A program made the position numbers and the translations under genes. The notes under the pieces are model-generated. The model saw nothing but the letters and a program-made list of their open reading frames with translations. It made no database searches and was not told the origin of the DNA. Positions 27,021 through 34,875 of a stretch of DNA of 64,000 nt are shown one piece after another. The stretch lies in contig JANPBU010000010.1 of assembly GCA_031430595.1 (NCBI GenBank), forward strand, positions 1 to 64,000, in the 5' to 3' direction. The stretch is from JANNBN01 sp031430595. Lineage in GTDB: Bacteria; Actinomycetota; Acidimicrobiia; Acidimicrobiales; JANYDT01. The number at the start of each line of letters is the position of its first letter. Position 1 is the stretch's first letter.

Positions 27021-27359
27021 TTACAGGTACAACCCGGTCGCCCCATCGATACGGTCGGCTGCAACGCCGTGAATGTCACGTTCACGAAGTAACAAATAGT
27101 CGTCACCACCAACTTCAACTTCGTAACGATCATCGGGGTTAAACAACACCCGATCACCTACCTGGATGAGTCGTACACCTGGGCCAGCAGCGACAACTTC
27201 GGCCCAAGCCAAACGACGAGAAACCTGGGCCGTTGCTGGAATAAGCAGGCCACCCTTGGACTTCCGTTCGCCTTCAGTACCTGGGAGTTGTACCAACACC
27301 CGATCGGCCAGCATGGTGATGGCCAATTTGCCGTCAGGAGTAGATGTCACAAGCACCAA
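27021..27359 (-). CDS. GroES-like Cpn10-family protein
   Basis: 112 residues. The core LADRVLVQLP, SKGGLLIPATAQ and AEVVAAGPG, then VGDRVLFNPDDRYEVEV matches the Cpn10 beta-barrel. The mobile-loop segment is KSKGGLLIPATAQ. The conserved core begins at about residue 16, so ATG at residue 16 (27314) may be the start. No GroEL is encoded nearby and this does not look like the main groES locus, so it may be a second, specialised co-chaperonin homologue. Confidence 0.8.
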   Translation of the reverse strand: MVLVTSTPDGKLAITMLADRVLVQLPGTEGERKSKGGLLIPATAQVSRRLAWAEVVAAGPGVRLIQVGDRVLFNPDDRYEVEVGGDDYLLLRERDIHGVAADRIDGATGLYL

Positions 27360-27361
27360 AG

Positions 27362-28057
27362 CTAGTTCGAAGGTTTACGAGCAACGACCAGAAACTGCTT
27401 CCCAAATATCTTCCAGGCAAACGGCAACTTCAGATACAACTTGAGCAACGCAATGGGTCGTTGACTTCCTTCAGACATGCTGTACGGAAGAAACCTAGCC
27501 ACCGATTTTTCGATGGTGAAACCTGCTTCGGTAAGCACTTCAGCCAACGAGTTGTCAGTGAGCGCAACGTGATGGTCGAAATAGTCCCAGTAGGCACCAC
27601 CTACGTAGCGAATGTTTGGACCAATGGCTACAAGTGTTCCGCCCGGTTTCAACGATGAGTACGCCTGTTTCAGGGTTTTTGAAACTGTGGCCTTATCGAA
27701 GAGATGTTCGAGAAAGTTCGAGCTGAATATCGCGTCGAGTGAAGCAGCAGAAATTGGCCATGGTGTTGAACAGTCATGTAAGACCATTTCGACGTCGGCG
27801 TTAGCGCGTGCACGGGCATCGGGGTTGAGATCCATCGCGAGTTTTCGATGTGCGGTCACGTTGTTAATGAATTCGCAATATCCTGACCCAAGATCGAGCA
27901 CCGAATCGGTTGGTCGAATCCAACGACTAAACATCTGCGCGCAGAGTGTCTGCCAGACTTTGGTTCGGTATTCTGTTCGACCAGCAAAACGCTGTTCGTA
28001 TAACCGCTTAAGTTCGAGCCCATCGGCGACATCTCGACCTTCTCGTTCCGCGGTCAT
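27362..28057 (-). CDS. Class I SAM-dependent methyltransferase
   Basis: 231 residues. Motif I is VLDLGSGYCEFINN near residue 55; an acidic residue follows in KLAMDLNPDARARA, and DAIFSSNFLEHLF is motif IV. The C-terminus is basic and hydrophobic and may contact membrane or lipid. Its substrate is unknown. The start ATGA overlaps the hisF stop and it ends 2 bases before the GroES-like start, so it is firmly in the his-linked run. Confidence 0.88.
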   Translation of the reverse strand: MTAEREGRDVADGLELKRLYEQRFAGRTEYRTKVWQTLCAQMFSRWIRPTDSVLDLGSGYCEFINNVTAHRKLAMDLNPDARARANADVEMVLHDCSTPWPISAASLDAIFSSNFLEHLFDKATVSKTLKQAYSSLKPGGTLVAIGPNIRYVGGAYWDYFDHHVALTDNSLAEVLTEAGFTIEKSVARFLPYSMSEGSQRPIALLKLYLKLPFAWKIFGKQFLVVARKPSN

Positions 28058-28866
28058 GCAGCTTCGCTATCTGGAGGGCGAACGGACACACCAGCTGCGG
28101 CCATATGCCGTTTAGCGTCTGCGATGGTTGCTTCACCGAAGTGAAAGATGCTGGCGGCAAGTACAGCGTCAGCATGGCCTTCCAATGCGCCGGCCACGAG
28201 ATGGTCAAGATTACCAACCCCTCCGGAGGCTATGACCGGAACCGACACTCGGTCAGCCATTTTGCGGGTCAGGTCGAGCTCAAAACCATCACGGGTTCCG
28301 TCGCGGTCCATGGAGGTCAACAGAATTTCACCAGCACCAAGCGCGACGGCCTGGTCGGCCCAGTCAAACGCATCGAGGCCTGTTGCAGTTCTTCCGCCGT
28401 GTTTGAATACCTCATAAGCTGCCGGTCGGGCAAGAGAACTTCGTTTTGACTCATACGACTCACCGACTCGGCGAGCGTCGATGGCAACAACCACAAACTG
28501 GGTCCCGAATTCGAGTGACAACTCTCGGATGAGTTCGGGTCGTTCTACCGCCGCCGACATGATGCTGACTTTGTCGCACCCTGCCCGCAAGAGGCGACGG
28601 GCATCAGCCACCGTTCGAACCCCTCCACCAACAGTCAGCGGGATAAATACCTGCTCGGCAGTACGGGCGACAACGTCGACCATCGTCTCCCGGTTTCCTG
28701 ACGAGGCAGTGATGTCGAGAAATATCAGTTCGTCGGCACCTTGCGCGTTGTACCGAGCCGCAAGTTCGACAGGGTCACCAGCATCTTTCAGGCCGAGGAA
28801 GTTGACACCCTTCACGACTCGACCCTCATCGACATCTAGGCAGGGAATCACTCGGACCGTTTTCAC
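28054..28866 (-). CDS. hisF: Imidazole glycerol phosphate synthase cyclase subunit
   Basis: 270 residues. IPCLDVDEGRVVKGVNF holds the first catalytic Asp and TSMDRDGTRDGF the second; TVGGGVRTV and ASGGVGNL are phosphate loops. With HisH it converts PRFAR to IGP and AICAR. It is separated from hisH by hisA, nucS and the L,D-transpeptidase. Confidence 0.97.
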   Translation of the reverse strand: MKTVRVIPCLDVDEGRVVKGVNFLGLKDAGDPVELAARYNAQGADELIFLDITASSGNRETMVDVVARTAEQVFIPLTVGGGVRTVADARRLLRAGCDKVSIMSAAVERPELIRELSLEFGTQFVVVAIDARRVGESYESKRSSLARPAAYEVFKHGGRTATGLDAFDWADQAVALGAGEILLTSMDRDGTRDGFELDLTRKMADRVSVPVIASGGVGNLDHLVAGALEGHADAVLAASIFHFGEATIADAKRHMAAAGVSVRPPDSEAA

Positions 28867-28903
28867 CCGCTGAACCCTACTTGGGGCATCACAATCGAAC
28901 CGA

Positions 28904-29863
28904 TCATTTCCCCACTTTTGGTGCGGATGAACTCACCCGTTTCCGAGTGACCGGCGGTTCTGGTGAAGCCGTAATTGGTGGGCGGGCCGCTGCAACCTTT
29001 TTCGGGGTGGTAAGCGTCGGTACAGGCGGCGTACTCGATGCCTGAGTTGATGTTTGTGGGGGCGGGCTCGTTTGATCGATTTTCGGAAGACCCCACGGGA
29101 CTGCCACGTCGTCGTAAAGGGCCTGCGGGAGCAATACGTACAATGGATGGCGAGCCGGGTCGATCCATTTTACGAGTTCAAACACCTTGGCCCGTTCCAT
29201 CGAAGTGCAACCAGCAGTGGTTGCGTCTCCTGCCTTTCGCCAAACGTGGAACAGAATCAAACTGCCAGCACCGGGTACGGGGGCCGGATTGACATTGTGA
29301 TTGACGAAAATTTGCAGCTCGTGCGCGGGGTCTACTCGTTCCATGGCTTGAGATTTCTCCCAGTCAGTTTGAGCAGGACCACTGAGGCGAACATGGGTGT
29401 TGTACATCGGCGACACCGGGTCGTCGACTAACAGGTCGGCGTCAGTTACCTGAACAAAATCAGCCTTCGGGTTATGTTCGACATCGGCGGAATAACTGAA
29501 AATCGACCCAAGCGAAAAGGCACCGACAGGGCTTCTCAAATCACCTTCACGTTTTACCGGAACAGCCGCGGGAACCGGTTCGGATGGATTGACGCCTCGG
29601 CCCCAGGCGAGCCCTTTTCGACCGAGTCGACCAGGAAACGGATCTCCTACCAATTTCCACTTTCCACCTGGCGAGCGTTCAAAACGCCGCAAGGTAACGG
29701 TGTTTGCATTCCAATCGGCGGCGATGCCAACGACGAGCTGAGTCGTCTTCTTCGACACCTTGAACCCGGTTGTCACCGCGTTTGATCGCACGGGCACGGT
29801 GATTGCACCGAGAGCAGTCAGGAAAAACGCACAGCAAAGTGCAAACGCGGGGAAACGTCGCAT
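28904..29863 (-). CDS. Secreted YkuD-type L,D-transpeptidase-like protein
   Basis: 319 residues with an N-terminal signal peptide (ALCCAFFLTALGAITVP). The YkuD fold is seen in LFHVWRKAGDATTAGCTSM, which holds the His and the nucleophilic Cys of the HxnTxGC motif. The last 60 residues are a Thr/Pro/Ser tail. The family makes 3-3 peptide cross-links or attaches proteins to peptidoglycan; several closely related YkuD proteins have unknown acceptors. The gene lies between nucS and hisF on the same strand. Confidence 0.83.
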   Translation of the reverse strand: MRRFPAFALCCAFFLTALGAITVPVRSNAVTTGFKVSKKTTQLVVGIAADWNANTVTLRRFERSPGGKWKLVGDPFPGRLGRKGLAWGRGVNPSEPVPAAVPVKREGDLRSPVGAFSLGSIFSYSADVEHNPKADFVQVTDADLLVDDPVSPMYNTHVRLSGPAQTDWEKSQAMERVDPAHELQIFVNHNVNPAPVPGAGSLILFHVWRKAGDATTAGCTSMERAKVFELVKWIDPARHPLYVLLPQALYDDVAVPWGLPKIDQTSPPPQTSTQASSTPPVPTLTTPKKVAAARPPITASPEPPVTRKRVSSSAPKVGK

Positions 29864-29879
29864 AGTCTTAACTTAGTGG

Positions 29880-29902
29880 CTCTCAGACTGCCTGTCGGGC
29901 AA
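29880..29902. repeat. Short dispersed repeat, copy 1
   Basis: This 23-base sequence (begins CTCTCAGACTGCCTG and ends TCGGGCAA) occurs again exactly at 53773-53795, and in degenerate form at 60355-60380. It contains a small stem TGCC/GGCA around TGTCG. This copy lies in the gap between the L,D-transpeptidase start and the nucS stop. An exact 23-mer repeat is far above chance in 64 kb. Confidence 0.8.
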
Positions 29903-29925
29903 TGGGAGGAACCCGGGTAGCTGCA

Positions 29926-30585
29926 TCAGAACAGTCGAAGCACATTGCTTGGTCTGTCTCGAAGTTCGTCGTAATCGACTTCGACACACAGAATTCCTCG
30001 GCGCTCGGCGAGTACCTTTGCTTGCGGTTTGATTTCCTGGGCTACAAACATTCCGCGTACCGGTGCGATGCGACTATCGCGGTTGAGTTCATCGACGTAA
30101 CGGGCCAACTGTTCGACCCCGTCAATGTCACCACGACGCTTTATTTCAACAGCAACCGTTTGTCCCTCAGAGTCTTTGCACAGCAAGTCGACCGGCCCGA
30201 TTTCGGTCGGGTATTCGCGGCGAACCAGTGTCATTCCGGCGGCTATTGAATCGGTACGTTCGGCGAGAAGTACTTGCAGTTGTGCTTCGACCCCATCTTT
30301 TTCGAGGCCGGGTTCGATACCCAATTCGTGGCTGACATCAGAGAACACCTCATGAAGCGTGATGCGCAGTGTTTCGCCTTTGGTGTTGGTGACGACCCAC
30401 TCGCCCGGGGTTTCGGTGAGACTATTCGGGGCAGTCATCCAATTCAGGGGTTTGTACGCGCCCGTATCAGCATGAACACAGAAACACCCGTCAGCCTTGA
30501 TCATAAGTACCCGTAGCGCCTCGGGAAGCACTGACTCAAGGCGACCCTCGTAGTGCACGGTGCATCGGGCGACAACAAGTCTCAT
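29926..30585 (-). CDS. nucS: Mismatch-specific endonuclease NucS/EndoMS
   Basis: 219 residues, the family length. The N-terminal DNA-binding domain begins RLVVARCTVHYEGRLES; the C-terminal nuclease domain has PVDLLCKDSEGQ and VAVEIKRRGDIDG, with catalytic D, E and K in a PD-(D/E)XK-like arrangement. The last residues (LRLF) match a beta-clamp binding tail. NucS cuts both strands at G-T, G-G and T-T mismatches and replaces MutS/MutL in most actinobacteria and some archaea. It overlaps hisA by 4 bases, and so belongs to the histidine run. Confidence 0.95.
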   Translation of the reverse strand: MRLVVARCTVHYEGRLESVLPEALRVLMIKADGCFCVHADTGAYKPLNWMTAPNSLTETPGEWVVTNTKGETLRITLHEVFSDVSHELGIEPGLEKDGVEAQLQVLLAERTDSIAAGMTLVRREYPTEIGPVDLLCKDSEGQTVAVEIKRRGDIDGVEQLARYVDELNRDSRIAPVRGMFVAQEIKPQAKVLAERRGILCVEVDYDELRDRPSNVLRLF

Positions 30586-31340
30586 TCACGAACTCCGGAG
30601 CATACGTCGATACCCGATCGAACGTCGAAGCGGCCTTCATAGATGGCTTTGCCGGCAATTGCACCTTCGAGGAACGCAAGCTGGCGTAGCGAAACGAGAT
30701 CGTCGAGCGAGCTAACGCCGCCGCTTGCTATGACCCCGAGACCACAGTGGCGAAGTGCTTCGTACAGTTCGATGCTTGGGCCGACGAGCATGCCGTCACG
30801 ACTGATGTCTGTCGCCACTACTGCCGCTGCACCCGAGTTGCTGAGACGTTTAAGTACCTCGAACATGTCGAGCCCAGAAGACTCAGTCCACCCTTGAACT
30901 GCTGCGGTGAATACCGGTTGACCACCAGCGTAGGAAATGTGAACGTCGAGGCCGACTGCAACTGCACCACGGCCGAGTACTGCGATTTGCTCGACAACAC
31001 CCGGGTCTCTGACGGCGGCGGTTCCAATGACGACCTGCGCGACACCGCTATCGAATAGAGCCAAGGCCGCTTCAACAGTTCGAACCCCACCGCCTGTTTG
31101 TACGCGCACATTGTGTTGACCCGCCATACCGGCGATGGCCGCAACGGTAGGTCGGTTTACCGGGCCACCTCCGCGGGCGGCGTCAAGGTCAACAACATGT
31201 ATCCAGCTCGCCCCGGCTTCAATGAAACCCAAGGCGACAGCTACCGGATCATCACCGTAGATAGTTTCTTGGGCATAGTCGCCCTGTTGCAGGCGGACGC
31301 ATTTGCCACCGCGTATATCGATGGCCGGAAAAAGTTTCAT
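30582..31340 (-). CDS. hisA: ProFAR isomerase HisA
   Basis: 252 residues, with FPAIDIRGGKCVRLQQGDY (catalytic Asp) and ATDISRDGM (second catalytic Asp). The four phosphate-loop strands are normal. It isomerises ProFAR to PRFAR. In many actinobacteria the same protein is PriA and also does the TrpF step. Because trpF is encoded at 20.9-21.6 kb, this one need only be HisA; sequence alone cannot exclude dual activity. Confidence 0.95.
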   Translation of the reverse strand: MKLFPAIDIRGGKCVRLQQGDYAQETIYGDDPVAVALGFIEAGASWIHVVDLDAARGGGPVNRPTVAAIAGMAGQHNVRVQTGGGVRTVEAALALFDSGVAQVVIGTAAVRDPGVVEQIAVLGRGAVAVGLDVHISYAGGQPVFTAAVQGWTESSGLDMFEVLKRLSNSGAAAVVATDISRDGMLVGPSIELYEALRHCGLGVIASGGVSSLDDLVSLRQLAFLEGAIAGKAIYEGRFDVRSGIDVCSGVRE

Positions 31341-31346
31341 TGGGCG

Positions 31347-32009
31347 CTACACGCTCGCAATTGGGCGGACACATCGCCCCACAAAGGATTGCAGAAGGGC
31401 CAATCCGTGAGTGCCGGACTTTTCGGGATGAAACTGGGTGCCCGCTACATTGCCGCGTTCAACAACCGCAGCAATTGTTCGACCGTATGTACACGTTGCT
31501 ACTACCTCGTCGTGAAACTCGGGCGCAAAGGAATGTACGAAGTACACCCACATTGGATCAACCAATCCGCTGAGTAGTAGCGATGGGCGATCAGCTACTC
31601 GGTCGAGCTGATTCCACTGCATATGGGGTACCTTCACGCCGAGTTCGGCGATCGGCGACAATTGGCGAACAGTGGCGGGGAAAACCCCGAGACCTTCAAC
31701 CCCACCGTGCTCTTCGGAACCTGCGTGCAGCATTTGCATACCGACACAGACCCCGAGAAACGGACGACCCGATTCGATCGAAGCAACCGTGACTGATCGC
31801 AAACCGGTGTTTGACAATGCGTCCATACAACTCGCCATCGCGCCGACACCGGGAAGCAACACACCATCGGCCTGTTCAATCGCAAACGGATCACTGGTGA
31901 GAAACGCATCGGCACCAACATGTTGAAGTGCCTTTTCTACTGAGCGTAAATTGCCGATTCCGTAATCGATGATCGCGATCTTCGTTCGCCGATTATCGTC
32001 AGCAACCAT
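31347..32009 (-). CDS. hisH: Imidazole glycerol phosphate synthase glutaminase subunit
   Basis: 220 residues. It has the class I glutaminase triad: Cys in LGVCVGMQMLH, His and Glu in GTQFHPEKSG. It delivers ammonia to HisF. ATG overlaps or abuts the hisB stop and hisA starts 6 bases after its stop, so translation is closely linked to both. Confidence 0.96.
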   Translation of the reverse strand: MVADDNRRTKIAIIDYGIGNLRSVEKALQHVGADAFLTSDPFAIEQADGVLLPGVGAMASCMDALSNTGLRSVTVASIESGRPFLGVCVGMQMLHAGSEEHGGVEGLGVFPATVRQLSPIAELGVKVPHMQWNQLDRVADRPSLLLSGLVDPMWVYFVHSFAPEFHDEVVATCTYGRTIAAVVERGNVAGTQFHPEKSGTHGLALLQSFVGRCVRPIASV

Positions 32010-32618
32010 TCACAGCACACCTTTTGTTGAGGGCACTACTGGAGGGCCATCGATACGGACAGCGTCGCGTAGTGCACGGGCCACACCTTTGAACGTGGCT
32101 TCGAGAATATGATGCGTGTTACGACCGGCAACCATTCTGATATGCAGAGTTATGAACGAAGCCATCGTGAACGCACGCCAAAACTCTTCAGCGAGTTGCG
32201 GGTCGAAGCCCGGTTCACCGAGCAAAAACGTTTGCCCGGTTCCGCCCGACGGATCTACTTCGTACACAAAAAATGGGCGCCCGGAAAGATCGAGGGCTAC
32301 GTCGATCAGTGCTTCGTCGAGCGGCACCGCAATACTGGCGAAGCGTCGCACGCCCGCTTTGTTGCCGAGCGCTTCACGAACACATTCACCGATAGCAATT
32401 CCCACGTCTTCGATGGTGTGATGGGTATCGATCTCGATGTCGCCGGTACACGCGACCGCCAAATCAAACCCAGCGTGCTTACCAAGTTGACTAATCATGT
32501 GATCAAAAAACGGTATCCCCGTGGTTACATTCACTGCACCAGTGCCATCGATATCGACGGACACTGAGATCGATGTTTCCTTGGTGACTCGGGCTCGGGT
32601 CGATGATCGGGTAGTCAC
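32010..32618 (-). CDS. hisB: Imidazoleglycerol-phosphate dehydratase
   Basis: 202 residues, the single-function form. FDHMISQLGKHAGFDL and DTHHTIEDV hold the first His-rich metal motif; HHILEATFKGVARALRDA is the second. It dehydrates IGP to imidazole acetol phosphate using Mn. It overlaps the hisC stop by 4 bases. Confidence 0.97.
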   Translation of the reverse strand: MTTRSSTRARVTKETSISVSVDIDGTGAVNVTTGIPFFDHMISQLGKHAGFDLAVACTGDIEIDTHHTIEDVGIAIGECVREALGNKAGVRRFASIAVPLDEALIDVALDLSGRPFFVYEVDPSGGTGQTFLLGEPGFDPQLAEEFWRAFTMASFITLHIRMVAGRNTHHILEATFKGVARALRDAVRIDGPPVVPSTKGVL

Positions 32619-33760
32619 TGGGGGTCTCCAATTGGTGGCTGTGGGGTCGCTACTCGCTGAATTGCGGCTGATTGCAACGTTTCTTTGAGCGCCTCCAAAA
32701 ACCGGTTGTTTTCAATTTCGGTGCCAATCGTAACCCTGAGGCAACCAGCCAACCGAGGCCATGACGCACAGTTACGTACCAGCACGGAACGTTCAACCAG
32801 CCCGGACCACACTTCGTCGGCCGATCGTGACCGTGGCCGAAACAGTATGAAGTTGGCCGACGACGGCCACACGTCAACATCCAGTTCGCCAAGCCCAAGC
32901 GCAACTATTCCACGCTGCTCGACGAGTTTGGCCACCCTCACCCGCATTTCGGGTTCGTAGCGAAGGGCCAATTCTCCGGCCGCTTGTTTCATGGTGTCGA
33001 GATGATACGGAAGCACCACTTTTTCCAACTCGCGCACGAACCAACGCGGACCTACGACATAGCCCAGCCTGGCCGCAGCCATCGACCAAGTTTTCGAAAA
33101 TGTTCGAACCACACACAACGGAACTTCTTCATCGATCATCGAGAGTGCCGACCAGTCGCTGAATTGGCCATACGCCTCGTCGACAACCACAATTCCACTC
33201 GTGTGATGCAAAGCCAACGCCACCGTGGTTGGGTCATCAACGACACCCGTTGGATTGTTCGGTGAACACAGGAACGTGATCGACGGGTCAGCTTCGGTGA
33301 GCAGGTCAACGAGGTGTTGCGAATCGAGACGAAACTGCTCATCTCGCCCACCTTCGACGACCATTGCCCCAGACGTTCGGGCAATTTGGCTGTGCATTGC
33401 ATACGTTGGTTCGAACGTGACGACCGTTCGACCGGTACCGCCGTACGTCAAACAAATAGTTTGCAGCACTTCGTTCGACCCGTTGGCCACGAAGACGTTT
33501 TCCGGGTCGACTTGGTGCAGTGCGGCAATACCGGTTCGTAGGGCCAAGGCAGCGCGATCGGGATACCGGGCAAAATCGATGAGGGCAACACAATCCGCCA
33601 ACGCTTCCTGCCACGCCACGGGGGCGGCGAACGGACTTTCGTTGGTGTTCAACCGCACCTCAACAGCCACCTGGGGTGAGTGGTAGCCAGGGATCGCAAC
33701 AATGTCGGCCCGGGGCGTCGGGCGAGCAGCCGATCGTTGAGTGAATGAGAAGGTACTCAT
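32615..33760 (-). CDS. hisC: Histidinol-phosphate aminotransferase
   Basis: 381 residues, fold-type I PLP enzyme. LNTNESPFA starts the domain, the PLP-interacting Asp-Glu is VVVDEAYGQF, and RTFSKTWSMAAAR contains the Lys that forms the aldimine. It transaminates imidazole acetol phosphate. It heads the long minus-strand run; the promoter should lie in the 35 bases before 33796 and into the divergent small gene. Confidence 0.95.
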   Translation of the reverse strand: MSTFSFTQRSAARPTPRADIVAIPGYHSPQVAVEVRLNTNESPFAAPVAWQEALADCVALIDFARYPDRAALALRTGIAALHQVDPENVFVANGSNEVLQTICLTYGGTGRTVVTFEPTYAMHSQIARTSGAMVVEGGRDEQFRLDSQHLVDLLTEADPSITFLCSPNNPTGVVDDPTTVALALHHTSGIVVVDEAYGQFSDWSALSMIDEEVPLCVVRTFSKTWSMAAARLGYVVGPRWFVRELEKVVLPYHLDTMKQAAGELALRYEPEMRVRVAKLVEQRGIVALGLGELDVDVWPSSANFILFRPRSRSADEVWSGLVERSVLVRNCASWPRLAGCLRVTIGTEIENNRFLEALKETLQSAAIQRVATPQPPIGDPQ

Positions 33761-33795
33761 GAAGGTGAAGAGACTATCGGTGGCAGACTGCCAAT

Positions 33796-33999
33796 GTGTC
33801 TGTCGAAGCTTCTCCCCTTCCCGCTGCCGAACTTGACGTCATCGTTTCGTCTCTAGAAACGCTGACGGCCAGGATCGAATCAATTGGCGAAACCCAGCGC
33901 GGAACCGACCGCGGCGACCAGATTTCCAACGAACTACTGCTGATTGCCGGAAGTGTGGGCCAAGCCCACCGTCGGCTGAGTCGCCTGCTCAAACGGTAG
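33796..33999 (+). CDS. Small coiled-coil hypothetical protein
   Basis: 67 residues from GTG 33796, divergent from hisC by 35 bases. It has a helical pattern (LDVIVSSLETLTARIESIGE and SVGQAHRRLSRLLK), with heptad-like spacing. No family is recognised. Codon use resembles neighbours. It converges on the mazF stop with only four bases between them. Confidence 0.5.
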   Translation: MSVEASPLPAAELDVIVSSLETLTARIESIGETQRGTDRGDQISNELLLIAGSVGQAHRRLSRLLKR

Positions 34000-34003
34000 C
34001 CGG

Positions 34004-34318
34004 TCAACAATCCAGAACGGCCCGAATGGCTTCGCACATTTCATGCTGACGGTCGAGCGGCAAAACACCAATCCGTTCAACAAGGTGCGCTCGCGAGGCA
34101 CCAAACACGTTGTCGAACGAAGCAACGCATTGGACTGAAAGCCCTTCACCTCTTCCAAGTTGAACTTCCGTCGGTATGTTTCGAATCGTTCGCGTGACCG
34201 GTGCAACGACAATGTCGCTCAAGTAAGCGACAACATCGTTCCTCGTGAGGATGAGTACCGGTCGCGCCTTCGAATCTTCTGGTTCCCATCGCCAGATTTC
34301 TCCTTGCATCGGAGTCAC
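34004..34318 (-). CDS. mazF: MazF/PemK-type mRNA interferase toxin
   Basis: 104 residues. GEIWRWEPEDSKARPVLILT and VVAPVTRTIRNIPTEVQLG are the typical MazF start and core, with the Arg and Thr/Ser of the ribonuclease site. It cuts single-stranded mRNA at short motifs unless bound by the antitoxin. Its start overlaps the antitoxin stop (ATGA). Two such modules exist in this window (the other at 60 kb), with low mutual similarity. Confidence 0.88.
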   Translation of the reverse strand: MTPMQGEIWRWEPEDSKARPVLILTRNDVVAYLSDIVVAPVTRTIRNIPTEVQLGRGEGLSVQCVASFDNVFGASRAHLVERIGVLPLDRQHEMCEAIRAVLDC

Positions 34319-34578
34319 GCTTCAGCCCAATCCCACGGTTCAAGGTTTTCGTTTTGATGCCGTGCCGCGACGGCAACAGCTTCGCTCAACTCGCCTGGAG
34401 GGGTGTTTTGATAACCAGCGACTATTCGCCGACCGATCTCTGCTCGGTGTTCCCGATCGAGGAGCCCATTGAGTGCCGCACGCACCACTTCAGTACGGTT
34501 GGCGTATCGGCCCGGTACCAAAAGATCTATTTCGGCTGCTATTTGATCATCAACCCGGATTGCTAGCTGAATTGTCAT
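34315..34578 (-). CDS. MazE-like ribbon-helix-helix antitoxin
   Basis: 87 residues from ATG 34578 (MTIQLAIRVDD); a longer frame starts at 34605. AIRVDDQIAAEIDLLVPG and NRTEVVRAALNGLL form the ribbon-helix-helix domain; the C-terminal tail (LEPWDWAEA) should wrap the toxin. It should repress its own promoter. Confidence 0.82.
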   Translation of the reverse strand: MTIQLAIRVDDQIAAEIDLLVPGRYANRTEVVRAALNGLLDREHRAEIGRRIVAGYQNTPPGELSEAVAVAARHQNENLEPWDWAEA

Positions 34579-34791
34579 GCCATACGATAACCGCCCAACG
34601 TTCACACGTCGCGCGGCGTGGCGCCGGACCCACGGACCACGTTCGCGCCGCCTCGGCGAGGCTTACTCTGAGTGGGGAGTCAGGTACGTTGCGTGGCCTC
34701 GCTGGGGCGGCGCGGTTCTGGTGGTGGGCCCTCGAATCCTCACCGAACGATACATACAGAAACACTGCGTCAGCTGGCTTAGCATTGGCTT

Positions 34792-34875
34792 GTGAACGGT
34801 CAGTCTTTCCTCGTTGCCATTGCGTTGAGTTCGCTCGTCATCATCGTGATGGCTGCTTTTGGACGCAAGAAATGA
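34792..34875 (+). CDS. 27-residue single-span membrane peptide, coupled to rlmN
   Basis: GTG 34792 to TGA 34875, 27 codons. The peptide begins MNGQSFLVAIALSS, is hydrophobic from residues 5 to 23 and ends in a basic Arg-Lys-Lys tail, so it should insert with the C-terminus inside. Its stop overlaps the rlmN start as ATGA (34872-34875), which implies translational coupling. No family is known to me. It could be a leader that sets rlmN translation, or a tiny membrane protein. Confidence 0.5.
   Translation: MNGQSFLVAIALSSLVIIVMAAFGRKK

Noticed and set aside
34606..34791. Searched for a gene between the MazE-like antitoxin and the small rlmN leader.
   Set aside because: Only shadow frames with Arg-rich sequence were found; taken as promoter region.
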